Source of the DNA: Tubulanus polymorphus
Lineage: Eukaryota; Nemertea; Palaeonemertea; Tubulaniformes; Tubulanidae
Reading direction: 5' to 3'
Assembly (NCBI RefSeq): GCF_964204645.1
Contig: NC_134028.1
Span: 17,103,263-17,167,262 of the forward strand
Length of the DNA stretch: 64,000 nucleotides
Of this stretch, positions 25,767-40,100 are shown in pieces. A program made the position numbers and the translations under genes. Below the pieces are notes generated by a model, which did no database searches, had not been told where the DNA came from, and saw nothing but the letters and a program-made list of their open reading frames with translations. Position 1 is the first letter of the stretch; every line of letters begins with the position of its first letter.

Positions 25767-28158
25767 TATTTTGGTTTTATCGCCCGCGACAATTCATTAT
25801 TTTGGTTTTATCGCCCGCGACAATTCATTATTTTGGTTTTGTCGCCCGCGACAATTCATTATTTTGGTTTTGTCGCCCCGACAATTCTTTTTTTTGGTTT
25901 TGTCGCCGGCGACAATTCATTAGTCTGGTTTTGTCGCCCACGACAATTCAATATTTTGGTTTTATCGCCCGCGACAATTCATTATTTTGGTTTTATCGCC
26001 CGCGACAATTTTTTTCTCTTTTTGTCGCGGTTTTATCGCCTGCGACACTTCAATATTTTGGTTTTATCGCCCGCAACAATTCATTATTTTGGTTTTATCG
26101 CCCGCGACAATTCATTATTTTGGTTTTATCGCCCGCGACAATTCATTATTTTGGTTTTGTCACCCGAGACAATTCATCATTTTGGTTTTATCGCCCGCGA
26201 CAATTCATTATTTTGGTTTTGTCCCCCGTGACAATTCACCATTTTGGTTTTGTCGCCTGGACAATTCACCATTTTGGTTTTGTCGCCCGCGACGATTCAT
26301 TATTTTGGTTTTGTCGCCCCCACAATTCTTTTTTTGGTTTTGTCGCCCGCGACAATTCATTAGTTTGGTTTTGTCGCCGGCGACAATTCATTATTTTGGT
26401 TTTGTCCCCCGTGACAATTCACCATTTTGGTTTTGTCGCCCGCGACAATTCACCGTTTTGGTTTTGTCACCCGCGACAATTCATTATTTTGGTTTTATCG
26501 CCCGCGACAATTCATTATTTTGGTTTTGTCGCCCCGACAATTCTTTTTTTTGGTTTTGTCGCCCGCGACAATTCATTATTTTAGTTTTATCGCCCGCGAC
26601 AATTCAATATTTTGGTTTTGTCGCCAGCGACAATTCACCATTTTGGTTTTGTCGCGCGCGACAATTCACCGTTTTGGTTTTGTCACCCGCGACAATTCAT
26701 TATTTTTTTTTTATCGCCCGCGACAATTCATTATTTTGGTTTTGTCGCCCGGGATAATTCTTGTTTTTGGTTTTGTCGCCCGCAACAATTCATTATTTTG
26801 GTTTTATCGCCCGCGATAATTCATTATTTTGGTTTTATCGCCCGCGACAATTCATTTTTTGGATTTGTCGCCCACGACAATTCAATATTTTGGTTTTATC
26901 GCCCGCGACAATTCATTATTTTGGTTTTATCGCCCGCGACAATTCATTATTTTGGTTTTGTCACCCGAGACAATTCATCATTTTGGTTTTATCGCCCGCG
27001 ACAATTCATTATTTTGGTTTTGTCCCCCGCGACAATTCACCATTTTGGTTTTGTCGCCTGGACAATTCACCATTTTGGTTTTGTCGCCCGCGACGATTCA
27101 TTATTTTGGTTTTGTCGCCCCCACAATTCTTTTTTTGGTTTTGTCGCCCGCGACAATTCATTAGTTTGGTTTTGTCGCCGGCGACAATTCATTATTTTGG
27201 TTTTGTCGACCGCGACAATTCACCATTTTGGTTTTGTCGCCTGGACAATTCACCATTTTGGTTTTGTCGCCCGCGACGATTCATTATTTTGGTTTTGTCG
27301 CCCCCACAATTCTTTTTTTGGTTTTGTCGCCCGCGACAATTCATTAGTTTGGTTTTGTCGCTTGCGACAATTCATTACTTTGGTTTTGTCGCCCGCGAAA
27401 ATTCAATATTTTGGTTTTATCGCCCACGAAAATTCACTACTTTGGTTTTATCGCCAGCGACAATTCATTATTTTGGTTTTGTCGACCGCGACAATTCATT
27501 ATTTTGGTTTTATCGCCCGCGACAATTCATTTTTTGGATTTGTCGCCCACGACAATTCAATATTTTGGTTTTATGGCCTGCGACAATTCATTATTTTATC
27601 AATTCATTTTTTGGATTTGTCGCCCACGACAATTCAATATTTTGGTTTTATCGCCCGCGACAATTCATTGTTTTGGTTTTATCGCCCGCGACAATTCATT
27701 ATTTTGGTTTTGTCGCACACGACAATGGCGACAATTCAATATTTTGGTTTTATCGCCCGCGACAATTCATTGTTTTGGTTTTATCGCCCGCGACAATTCA
27801 TTATTTTGGTTTTGTCGCACACGACAATGGCGACAATTCAAGATTTTGGTTTTATCGCCCACGACAATTCAATATTTTGGTTTTATCGCCCGCGACAATT
27901 CATTATTTTGATTTTATCGCCCGCGACAATTCATTATTTTGGTTTTGTCGCCCCGACAATTCTTTTTTTTGGTTTTGTCGCCGGCGACAATTCATTAGTC
28001 TGGTTTTGTCGCCCGCGACAATTCAATATTTTGGTTTTATCGCCCGCGACAATTCATTATTTTGGTTTTGTCGCACGCGACAATAGCGACAATTCAATAT
28101 TTTGGTTTTATCGCCCGCGACAATTCATTTTTTGGATTTGTCGCCCACGACAATTCAA
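25767..28158 (+). repeat. 2,392-bp tandem duplication, copy 1
   Basis: The variant order recurs 2,392 bp downstream (about 77 monomers). Landmarks include the CTCTTTTT unit near 26,010, GCGCGCGAC near 26,655, GGGATAATTCTTG near 26,753, the truncated TTTTATCAATT unit near 27,600 and two GCACACGACAATGGCGAC units near 27,720 and 27,825. One base differs visibly: T at 26,708 against G at 29,100, which lengthens a T run in copy 1 to ten. Confidence 0.88.
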
Positions 28159-30611
28159 TATTTTGGTTTTATCGCCCGCGACAATTCATTATTTTGGTTT
28201 TATCGCCCGCGACAATTCATTATTTTGGTTTTGTCGCCCGCGACAATTCATTATTTTGGTTTTGTCGCCCCGACAATTCTTTTTTTTGGTTTTGTCGCCG
28301 GCGACAATTCATTAGTCTGGTTTTGTCGCCCACGACAATTCAATATTTTGGTTTTATCGCCCGCGACAATTCATTATTTTGGTTTTATCGCCCGCGACAA
28401 TTTTTTTCTCTTTTTGTCGCGGTTTTATCGCCTGCGACACTTCAATATTTTGGTTTTATCGCCCGCAACAATTCATTATTTTGGTTTTATCGCCCGCGAC
28501 AATTCATTATTTTGGTTTTATCGCCCGCGACAATTCATTATTTTGGTTTTGTCACCCGAGACAATTCATCATTTTGGTTTTATCGCCCGCGACAATTCAT
28601 TATTTTGGTTTTGTCCCCCGTGACAATTCACCATTTTGGTTTTGTCGCCTGGACAATTCACCATTTTGGTTTTGTCGCCCGCGACGATTCATTATTTTGG
28701 TTTTGTCGCCCCCACAATTCTTTTTTTGGTTTTGTCGCCCGCGACAATTCATTAGTTTGGTTTTGTCGCCGGCGACAATTCATTATTTTGGTTTTGTCCC
28801 CCGTGACAATTCACCATTTTGGTTTTGTCGCCCGCGACAATTCACCGTTTTGGTTTTGTCACCCGCGACAATTCATTATTTTGGTTTTATCGCCCGCGAC
28901 AATTCATTATTTTGGTTTTGTCGCCCCGACAATTCTTTTTTTTGGTTTTGTCGCCCGCGACAATTCATTATTTTAGTTTTATCGCCCGCGACAATTCAAT
29001 ATTTTGGTTTTGTCGCCAGCGACAATTCACCATTTTGGTTTTGTCGCGCGCGACAATTCACCGTTTTGGTTTTGTCACCCGCGACAATTCATTATTTTTG
29101 TTTTATCGCCCGCGACAATTCATTATTTTGGTTTTGTCGCCCGGGATAATTCTTGTTTTTGGTTTTGTCGCCCGCAACAATTCATTATTTTGGTTTTATC
29201 GCCCGCGATAATTCATTATTTTGGTTTTATCGCCCGCGACAATTCATTTTTTGGATTTGTCGCCCACGACAATTCAATATTTTGGTTTTATCGCCCGCGA
29301 CAATTCATTATTTTGGTTTTATCGCCCGCGACAATTCATTATTTTGGTTTTGTCACCCGAGACAATTCATCATTTTGGTTTTATCGCCCGCGACAATTCA
29401 TTATTTTGGTTTTGTCCCCCGCGACAATTCACCATTTTGGTTTTGTCGCCTGGACAATTCACCATTTTGGTTTTGTCGCCCGCGACGATTCATTATTTTG
29501 GTTTTGTCGCCCCCACAATTCTTTTTTTGGTTTTGTCGCCCGCGACAATTCATTAGTTTGGTTTTGTCGCCGGCGACAATTCATTATTTTGGTTTTGTCG
29601 ACCGCGACAATTCACCATTTTGGTTTTGTCGCCTGGACAATTCACCATTTTGGTTTTGTCGCCCGCGACGATTCATTATTTTGGTTTTGTCGCCCCCACA
29701 ATTCTTTTTTTGGTTTTGTCGCCCGCGACAATTCATTAGTTTGGTTTTGTCGCTTGCGACAATTCATTACTTTGGTTTTGTCGCCCGCGAAAATTCAATA
29801 TTTTGGTTTTATCGCCCACGAAAATTCACTACTTTGGTTTTATCGCCAGCGACAATTCATTATTTTGGTTTTGTCGACCGCGACAATTCATTATTTTGGT
29901 TTTATCGCCCGCGACAATTCATTTTTTGGATTTGTCGCCCACGACAATTCAATATTTTGGTTTTATGGCCTGCGACAATTCATTATTTTATCAATTCATT
30001 TTTTGGATTTGTCGCCCACGACAATTCAATATTTTGGTTTTATCGCCCGCGACAATTCATTGTTTTGGTTTTATCGCCCGCGACAATTCATTATTTTGGT
30101 TTTGTCGCACACGACAATGGCGACAATTCAATATTTTGGTTTTATCGCCCGCGACAATTCATTGTTTTGGTTTTATCGCCCGCGACAATTCATTATTTTG
30201 GTTTTGTCGCACACGACAATGGCGACAATTCAAGATTTTGGTTTTATCGCCCACGACAATTCAATATTTTGGTTTTATCGCCCGCGACAATTCATTATTT
30301 TGATTTTATCGCCCGCGACAATTCATTATTTTGGTTTTGTCGCCCCGACAATTCTTTTTTTTGGTTTTGTCGCCGGCGACAATTCATTAGTCTGGTTTTG
30401 TCGCCCGCGACAATTCAATATTTTGGTTTTATCGCCCGCGACAATTCATTATTTTGGTTTTGTCGCACGCGACAATAGCGACAATTCAATATTTTGGTTT
30501 TATCGCCCGCGACAATTCATTTTTTGGATTTGTCGCCCACGACAATTCAATATTTTGGTTTTATCGCCCGCGACAATTCATTATTTTGGTTTTATCGCCC
30601 GCGACAATTTT
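28159..30611 (+). repeat. 2,392-bp tandem duplication, copy 2
   Basis: It follows copy 1 directly and keeps matching to 30,611. There a CTCTTTTT unit begins, whereas copy 1 has already passed at 28,219 into ordinary monomers. The right part of this copy (29,440 onward) also matches 21,840 onward and continues past the end of the tandem repeat, so the ancestral unit probably came from a block like 21.8-24.1 kb. Confidence 0.86.
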
Positions 30612-31670
30612 TTTCTCTTTTTGTCGCGGTTTTATCGCCTGCGACACTTCAATATTTTGGTTTTATCGCCCGCAACAATTCATTATTTTGGTTTTATCGC
30701 CCGCGACAATTCATTATTTTGGTTTTGTCACCCGAGACAATTCATCATTTTGGTTTTATCGCCCGCGACAATTCATTATTTTGGTTTTGTCCCCCGTGAC
30801 AATTCACCATTTTGGTTTTGTCGCCTGGACAATTCACCATTTTGGTTTTGTCGCCCGCGACGATTCATTATATTGGTTTTGTCGCCCCCACAATTCTTTT
30901 TTTGGTTTTGTCGCCCGCGACAATTCATTAGTTTGGTTTTGTCGCTTGCGACAATTCATTATTTTGGTTTTGTCGCCCGCGAAAATTCAATATTTTGGTT
31001 TTATCGCCCACGACAATTCACTACTTTGGTTTTATCGCCAGCGACAATTCATTATTTTGGTTTTGTCGACTGCGACAATTCATTATTTTGGTTTTATCGC
31101 CCGCGACAATTCATTTTTTGGATTTGTCGCCCACGACAATTCAATATTTTGGTTTTATGGCCTGCGACAATTCATTATTTTATCAATTCATTTTTTGGAT
31201 TTGTCGCCCATGACAATTCAATATTTTGGTTTTATCGCCCGCGACAATTCATTATTTTGGTTTTGTCGCACACGACAATGGCGACAATTCAAGATTTTGG
31301 TTTTATCGCCCACGACAATTCAATATTTTGGTTTTATCGCCCGCGACAATTCATTATTTTGGTTTTATCGCCGCGACAATTTTTTTCTCTTTTTGTCGCG
31401 GTTTTATCGCCTGCGACACTTCAATATTTTGGTTTTATCGCCCGCAACAATTCATTATTTTGGTTTTGTATTTTGTTTTTGTCGTCCGCGACAATTTTTT
31501 TTAATGGTTTTGTCGCCCGCGACAATTCAATATTTTGGTTTTATCGCCCGCGACAATTCATTATTTTGGTTTTGTCGCCCGCGACAATTCATTATTTTGG
31601 TTTTATCGCCGTGACAATTCATTATTTTAGTTTTATCGCCCGCGACAATTCATTATTTTGGTTTTGTCGC
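30612..31670 (+). repeat. Third copy of the left block, beginning part
   Basis: This stretch continues the 7,597 bp offset match to 23,015-24,073. It carries ATTATATTGG near 30,868, GCGAAAATTC, GTCGACTGCGAC near 31,065, the truncated TTTTATCAATT unit near 31,183, the CTCTTTTT unit near 31,380 and the GTATTTTG unit near 31,467. It holds only satellite monomers. Confidence 0.8.
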
Positions 31671-34600
31671 ACCGACAATTCTTTTTTTGGTTTTGTCGCC
31701 CGCGACAATTCATTAATTTGGTTTTGTCGCCCGCGTTAATTCATTAGTCTGGTTTTGTCGCCCGCGACAAATCAATATTTTGGTTTTGTCGCCCGGGACA
31801 ATTCTTCTTTTTGGTTTTGTCGCCCGCAACAATTCATTATTTTGGTTTTATATTTTGTTTTAGTTGCCCGCGACAATTTTTTTTTTGGTTTTGTCGCCCA
31901 CGACAATTCAATATTTTGGTTTTATCGCCCGCGATAATTCATTATTTTGGTTTTATCGCCCGCGACAATTCATTATTTTGGTTTTATCGCCCGCGACAAT
32001 TCATTATTTTGGTTTTGTCACCCGAGACAATTCATCATTTTGGTTTTATCGCCCGCGACAATTCATTATTTTGGTTTTGTCGCCCGCGACAATTCACCAT
32101 TTTGGTTTTGTCGCCCACGACAATTCATTATTTTGGTTTTGTCGCCAGCGACAATTCACCATTTTGGTTTTGTCGCCCGCGACAATTCACCGTTTTGGTT
32201 TTGTCACCCGCGACAATTCATTATTTTGGTTTTATCGCCCGCGACAATTCATTATTTTGGTTTTGTCGCCCCGACAATTCTTTTTTTTGGTTTTGTCGCC
32301 CGCGACAATTCATTATTTTAGTTTTATCGCCCGCGACAATTCAATATTTTGGTTTTATCACCCGCGACAATTCATTATTTTAGTTTTATCGCCCGCGACA
32401 ATTCAATATTTTGGTTTTGTCGCCTGCGACAATTCAATATTTTGGTTTTATCGCCCGCGACAATTCATTACTTTAGTTTTATCTCCAGCGACAATTCATT
32501 ATTTTGGTTTTGTCGCCCGGGATAATTCTTGTTTTTGGTTTTGTCGCCCGCAACAATTCATTATTTTGGTTTTATCGCCCGCGATAATTCATTATTTTGG
32601 TTTTATCGCCCGCGACAATTCATTTTTTGGATTTGTCGCCCACGACAATTCAATATTTTGGTTTTATCGCCCGCGACAATTCATTATTTTGGTTTTATCG
32701 CCCGCGACAATTCATTATTTTGGTTTTGTCCCCCGCGACAATTCACCATTTTGGTTTTGTCGCCTGGACAATTCACCATTTTGGTTTTGTCGCCCGCGAC
32801 GATTCATTATTTTGGTTTTGTCGCCCCCACAATTCTTTTTTTGGTTTTGTCGCCCGCGACAATTCATTAGTTTGGTTTTGTCGCCGGCGACAATTCATTA
32901 TTTTGGTTTTGTCGACCGCGACAATTCTTCTTTTTGGTTTTGTCACCCGCGACAATTCATTATTTTGGTTTTATCGCCCGCGACAATTCATTATTTTGGT
33001 TTTGTCGCCCGCGACAATTCACCATTTTGGTTTTGTCGCCCGCGACAATTCACCGTTTTGGTTTTGTCACCCGCGACAATTCATTATTTTGGTTTTATCG
33101 CCCGCGACAATTCATTATTTTGGTTTTGTCGCCAGCGACAATTCACCATTTTGGTTTTGTCGCGCGCGACAATTCACCGTTTTGGTTTTGTCACCCGCGA
33201 CAATTCATTATTTTGGTTTTATCGCCCGCGACAATTCATTATTTTGGTTTTGTCGCCCGCGACAATTCATTATTTTGGTTTTGTCGCCCCGACAATTCTT
33301 TTTTTTGGTTTTGTCGCCGGCGACAATTCATTAGTCTGGTTTTGTCGCCCACGACAATTCAATATTTTGGTTTTATCGCCCGCGACAATTCATTATTTTG
33401 GTTTTATCGCCCGCGACAATTTTTTTCTCTTTTTGTCGCGGTTTTATCGCCTGCGACACTTCAATATTTTGGTTTTATCGCCCGCAACAATTCATTATTT
33501 TGGTTTTATCGCCCGCGACAATTCATTATTTTGGTTTTATCGCCCGCGACAATTCATTATTTTGGTTTTGTCACCCGAGACAATTCATCATTTTGGTTTT
33601 ATCGCCCGCGACAATTCATTATTTTGGTTTTGTCCCCCGTGACAATTCACCATTTTGGTTTTGTCGCCTGGACAATTCACCATTTTGGTTTTGTCGCCCG
33701 CGACGATTCATTATTTTGGTTTTGTCGCCCCCACAATTCTTTTTTTGGTTTTGTCGCCCGCGACAATTCATTAGTTTGGTTTTGTCGCCGGCGACAATTC
33801 ATTATTTTGGTTTTGTCCCCCGTGACAATTCACCATTTTGGTTTTGTCGCCCGCGACAATTCACCGTTTTGGTTTTGTCACCCGCGACAATTCATTATTT
33901 TGGTTTTATCGCCCGCGACAATTCATTATTTTGGTTTTGTCCCCCGCGACAATTCACCATTTTGGTTTTGTCGCCTGGACAATTCACCATTTTGGTTTTG
34001 TCGCCCGCGACGATTCATTATTTTGGTTTTGTCGCCCCCACAATTCTTTTTTTGGTTTTGTCGCCCGCGACAATTCATTAGTTTGGTTTTGTCGCCGGCG
34101 ACAATTCATTATTTTGGTTTTGTCGACCGCGACAATTCTTCTTTTTGGTTTTGTCGCCCGCGACAATTCATTATTTTGGTTTTGTCGCCCGCGACAATTC
34201 ACCATTTTGGTTTTGTCGCCCACGACAATTCACCATTTTGGTTTTGTCGCCCGCGACAATTCACCGTTTTGGTTTTGTCACCCGCGACAATTCATTATTT
34301 TGGTTTTATCGCCCGCGACAATTCATTATTTTGGTTTTGTCGCCCGCGACAATTCACCGTTTTGGTTTTGTCGCCCACGACAATTCATTATTTTGGTTTT
34401 GTCGCCAGCGACAATTCACCATTTTGGTTTTGTCGCGCGCGACAATTCACCGTTTTGGTTTTGTCGCGCGCGACAATTCACCGTTTTGGTTTTGTCACCC
34501 GCGACAATTCATTATTTTTGTTTTATCGCCCGCGACAATTCATTATTTTGGTTTTGTCGCCCGGGATAATTCTTGTTTTTGGTTTTGTCGCCCGCAACAA

Positions 34601-37190
34601 TTCATTATTTTGGTTTTATCGCCCGCGATAATTCATTATTTTGGTTTTATCGCCCGCGACAATTCATTTTTTGGATTTGTCGCCCACGACAATTCAATAT
34701 TTTGGTTTTATCGCCCGCGACAATTCATTATTTTGGTTTTATCGCCCGCGACAATTCATTATTTTGGTTTTGTCACCCGAGACAATTCATCATTTTGGTT
34801 TTATCGCCCGCGACAATTCATTATTTTGGTTTTGTCCCCCGCGACAATTCACCATTTTGGTTTTGTCGCCTGGACAATTCACCATTTTGGTTTTGTCGCC
34901 CGCGACGATTCATTATTTTGGTTTTGTCGCCCCCACAATTCTTTTTTTGGTTTTGTCGCCCGCGACAATTCATTAGTTTGGTTTTGTCGCCAGCGACAAT
35001 TCATTATTTTGGTTTTGTCGACCGCGACAATTCTTCTTTTTGGTTTTGTCGCCCGCGACAATTCATTATTTTGGTTTTGTCGCCCGCGACAATTCACCAT
35101 TTTGGTTTTGTCGCCCGCGACAATTCACCATTTTGGTTTTGTCGCCCGCGACAATTCACCGTTTTGGTTTTGTCACCCGCGACAATTCATTATTTTGGTT
35201 TTATCGCCCGCGACAATTCATTATTTTGGTTTTGTCGCCCGCGACAATTCACCATTTTGGTTTTGTCGCCCGCGACAATTCACCGTTTTGGTTTTGTCAC
35301 CCGCGACAATTCATTATTTTGGTTTTATCGCCCGCGACAATTCATTATTTTGGTTTTGTCGCCAGCGACAATTCACCATTTTGGTTTTGTCGCGCGCGAC
35401 AATTCACCGTTTTGGTTTTGTCACCCGCGACAATTCATTATTTTGGTTTTATCGCCCGCGACAATTCATTATTTTGGTTTTGTCGCCCGCGACAATTCAT
35501 TATTTTGGTTTTGTCGCCCCGACAATTCTTTTTTTGGTTTTGTCGCCGGCGACAATTCATTAGTCTGGTTTTGTCGCCCACGACAATTCAATATTTTGGT
35601 TTTATCGCCCGCGACAATTCATTATTTTGGTTTTATCGCCCGCGACAATTTTTTTCTCTTTTTGTCGCGGTTTTATCGCCTGCGACACTTCAATATTTTG
35701 GTTTTATCGCCCGCAACAATTCATTATTTTGGTTTTATCGCCTGCGACAATTCATTATTTTGGTTTTATCGCCCGCGACAATTCATTATTTTGGTTTTGT
35801 CACCCGAGACAATTCATCATTTTGGTTTTATCGCCCGCGACAATTCATTATTTTGGTTTTGTCCCCCGTGACAATTCACCATTTTGGTTTTGTCGCCTGG
35901 ACAATTCACCATTTTGGTTTTGTCGCCCGCGACGATTCATTATTTTGGTTTTGTCGCCCCCACAATTCTTTTTTTGGTTTTGTCGCCCGCGACAATTCAT
36001 TAGTTTGGTTTTGTCGCCGGCGACAATTCATTATTTTGGTTTTGTCCCCCGTGACAATTCACCATTTTGGTTTTGTCGCCCGCGACAATTCACTGTTTTG
36101 GTTTTGTCACCCGCGACAATTCATTATTTTGGTTTTATCGCCCGCGACAATTCATTATTTTGGTTTTGTCGCCCCGACAATTCTTTTTTTTGGTTTTGTC
36201 GCCCGCGACAATTCATTATTTTAGTTTTATCGCCCGCGACAATTCAATATTTTGGTTTTGTCGCCAGCGACAATTCACCATTTTGGTTTTGTCGCGCGCG
36301 ACAATTCACCGTTTTGGTTTTGTCACCCGCGACAATTCATTATTTTTGTTTTATCGCCCGCGACAATTCATTATTTTGGTTTTGTCGCCCGGGATAATTC
36401 TTGTTTTTGGTTTTGTCGCCCGCAACAATTCATTATTTTGGTTTTATCGCCCGCGATAATTCATTATTTTGGTTTTATCGCCCGCGACAATTCATTTTTT
36501 GGATTTGTCGCCCACGACAATTCAATATTTTGGTTTTATCGCCCGCGACAATTCATTATTTTGGTTTTATCGCCCGCGACAATTCATTATTTTGGTTTTG
36601 TCACCCGAGACAATTCATCATTTTGGTTTTATCGCCCGCGACAATTCATTATTTTGGTTTTGTCCCCCGCGACAATTCACCATTTTGGTTTTGTCGCCTG
36701 GACAATTCACCATTTTGGTTTTGTCGCCCGCGACGATTCATTATTTTGGTTTTGTCGCCCCCACAATTCTTTTTTTGGTTTTGTCGCCCGCGACAATTCA
36801 TTAGTTTGGTTTTGTCGCCGGCGACAATTCATTATTTTGGTTTTGTCGACCGCGACAATTCTTCTTTTTGGTTTTGTCGCCCGCGACAATTCATTATTTT
36901 GGTTTTGTCGCCCGCGACAATTCACCATTTTGGTTTTGTCGCCCGCGACAATTCACCGTTTTGGTTTTGTCACCCGCGACAATTCATTATTTTGGTTTTA
37001 TCGCCCGCGACAATTCATTATTTTGGTTTTGTCGACCGCGACAATTCTTCTTTTTGGTTTTGTCGCCCGCGACAATTCATTATTTTGGTTTTGTCGCCAG
37101 CGACAATTCATTATTTTGGTTTTGTCGACCGCGACAATTCTTCTTTTTGGTTTTGTCGCCCGCGACAATTCATTATTTTGGTTTTGTCGC
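31671..37190 (+). repeat. 5,520-bp tandem duplication, copy 1
   Basis: The unit opens at the GCACCGACAATTC monomer near 31,669 and is repeated 5,520 bp downstream (about 178 monomers). Inside it the GGGATAATTC plus TTTTTTGGATTTG landmark falls near 32,529, 34,573 and 36,401, which divides it into sub-blocks of about 2,044, 1,828 and 1,648 bp. The only base difference I noticed from copy 2 is C at 34,374 against A at 39,894. Confidence 0.9.
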
Positions 37191-40100
37191 ACCGACAATT
37201 CTTTTTTTGGTTTTGTCGCCCGCGACAATTCATTAATTTGGTTTTGTCGCCCGCGTTAATTCATTAGTCTGGTTTTGTCGCCCGCGACAAATCAATATTT
37301 TGGTTTTGTCGCCCGGGACAATTCTTCTTTTTGGTTTTGTCGCCCGCAACAATTCATTATTTTGGTTTTATATTTTGTTTTAGTTGCCCGCGACAATTTT
37401 TTTTTTGGTTTTGTCGCCCACGACAATTCAATATTTTGGTTTTATCGCCCGCGATAATTCATTATTTTGGTTTTATCGCCCGCGACAATTCATTATTTTG
37501 GTTTTATCGCCCGCGACAATTCATTATTTTGGTTTTGTCACCCGAGACAATTCATCATTTTGGTTTTATCGCCCGCGACAATTCATTATTTTGGTTTTGT
37601 CGCCCGCGACAATTCACCATTTTGGTTTTGTCGCCCACGACAATTCATTATTTTGGTTTTGTCGCCAGCGACAATTCACCATTTTGGTTTTGTCGCCCGC
37701 GACAATTCACCGTTTTGGTTTTGTCACCCGCGACAATTCATTATTTTGGTTTTATCGCCCGCGACAATTCATTATTTTGGTTTTGTCGCCCCGACAATTC
37801 TTTTTTTTGGTTTTGTCGCCCGCGACAATTCATTATTTTAGTTTTATCGCCCGCGACAATTCAATATTTTGGTTTTATCACCCGCGACAATTCATTATTT
37901 TAGTTTTATCGCCCGCGACAATTCAATATTTTGGTTTTGTCGCCTGCGACAATTCAATATTTTGGTTTTATCGCCCGCGACAATTCATTACTTTAGTTTT
38001 ATCTCCAGCGACAATTCATTATTTTGGTTTTGTCGCCCGGGATAATTCTTGTTTTTGGTTTTGTCGCCCGCAACAATTCATTATTTTGGTTTTATCGCCC
38101 GCGATAATTCATTATTTTGGTTTTATCGCCCGCGACAATTCATTTTTTGGATTTGTCGCCCACGACAATTCAATATTTTGGTTTTATCGCCCGCGACAAT
38201 TCATTATTTTGGTTTTATCGCCCGCGACAATTCATTATTTTGGTTTTGTCCCCCGCGACAATTCACCATTTTGGTTTTGTCGCCTGGACAATTCACCATT
38301 TTGGTTTTGTCGCCCGCGACGATTCATTATTTTGGTTTTGTCGCCCCCACAATTCTTTTTTTGGTTTTGTCGCCCGCGACAATTCATTAGTTTGGTTTTG
38401 TCGCCGGCGACAATTCATTATTTTGGTTTTGTCGACCGCGACAATTCTTCTTTTTGGTTTTGTCACCCGCGACAATTCATTATTTTGGTTTTATCGCCCG
38501 CGACAATTCATTATTTTGGTTTTGTCGCCCGCGACAATTCACCATTTTGGTTTTGTCGCCCGCGACAATTCACCGTTTTGGTTTTGTCACCCGCGACAAT
38601 TCATTATTTTGGTTTTATCGCCCGCGACAATTCATTATTTTGGTTTTGTCGCCAGCGACAATTCACCATTTTGGTTTTGTCGCGCGCGACAATTCACCGT
38701 TTTGGTTTTGTCACCCGCGACAATTCATTATTTTGGTTTTATCGCCCGCGACAATTCATTATTTTGGTTTTGTCGCCCGCGACAATTCATTATTTTGGTT
38801 TTGTCGCCCCGACAATTCTTTTTTTTGGTTTTGTCGCCGGCGACAATTCATTAGTCTGGTTTTGTCGCCCACGACAATTCAATATTTTGGTTTTATCGCC
38901 CGCGACAATTCATTATTTTGGTTTTATCGCCCGCGACAATTTTTTTCTCTTTTTGTCGCGGTTTTATCGCCTGCGACACTTCAATATTTTGGTTTTATCG
39001 CCCGCAACAATTCATTATTTTGGTTTTATCGCCCGCGACAATTCATTATTTTGGTTTTATCGCCCGCGACAATTCATTATTTTGGTTTTGTCACCCGAGA
39101 CAATTCATCATTTTGGTTTTATCGCCCGCGACAATTCATTATTTTGGTTTTGTCCCCCGTGACAATTCACCATTTTGGTTTTGTCGCCTGGACAATTCAC
39201 CATTTTGGTTTTGTCGCCCGCGACGATTCATTATTTTGGTTTTGTCGCCCCCACAATTCTTTTTTTGGTTTTGTCGCCCGCGACAATTCATTAGTTTGGT
39301 TTTGTCGCCGGCGACAATTCATTATTTTGGTTTTGTCCCCCGTGACAATTCACCATTTTGGTTTTGTCGCCCGCGACAATTCACCGTTTTGGTTTTGTCA
39401 CCCGCGACAATTCATTATTTTGGTTTTATCGCCCGCGACAATTCATTATTTTGGTTTTGTCCCCCGCGACAATTCACCATTTTGGTTTTGTCGCCTGGAC
39501 AATTCACCATTTTGGTTTTGTCGCCCGCGACGATTCATTATTTTGGTTTTGTCGCCCCCACAATTCTTTTTTTGGTTTTGTCGCCCGCGACAATTCATTA
39601 GTTTGGTTTTGTCGCCGGCGACAATTCATTATTTTGGTTTTGTCGACCGCGACAATTCTTCTTTTTGGTTTTGTCGCCCGCGACAATTCATTATTTTGGT
39701 TTTGTCGCCCGCGACAATTCACCATTTTGGTTTTGTCGCCCACGACAATTCACCATTTTGGTTTTGTCGCCCGCGACAATTCACCGTTTTGGTTTTGTCA
39801 CCCGCGACAATTCATTATTTTGGTTTTATCGCCCGCGACAATTCATTATTTTGGTTTTGTCGCCCGCGACAATTCACCGTTTTGGTTTTGTCGACCACGA
39901 CAATTCATTATTTTGGTTTTGTCGCCAGCGACAATTCACCATTTTGGTTTTGTCGCGCGCGACAATTCACCGTTTTGGTTTTGTCGCGCGCGACAATTCA
40001 CCGTTTTGGTTTTGTCACCCGCGACAATTCATTATTTTTGTTTTATCGCCCGCGACAATTCATTATTTTGGTTTTGTCGCCCGGGATAATTCTTGTTTTT

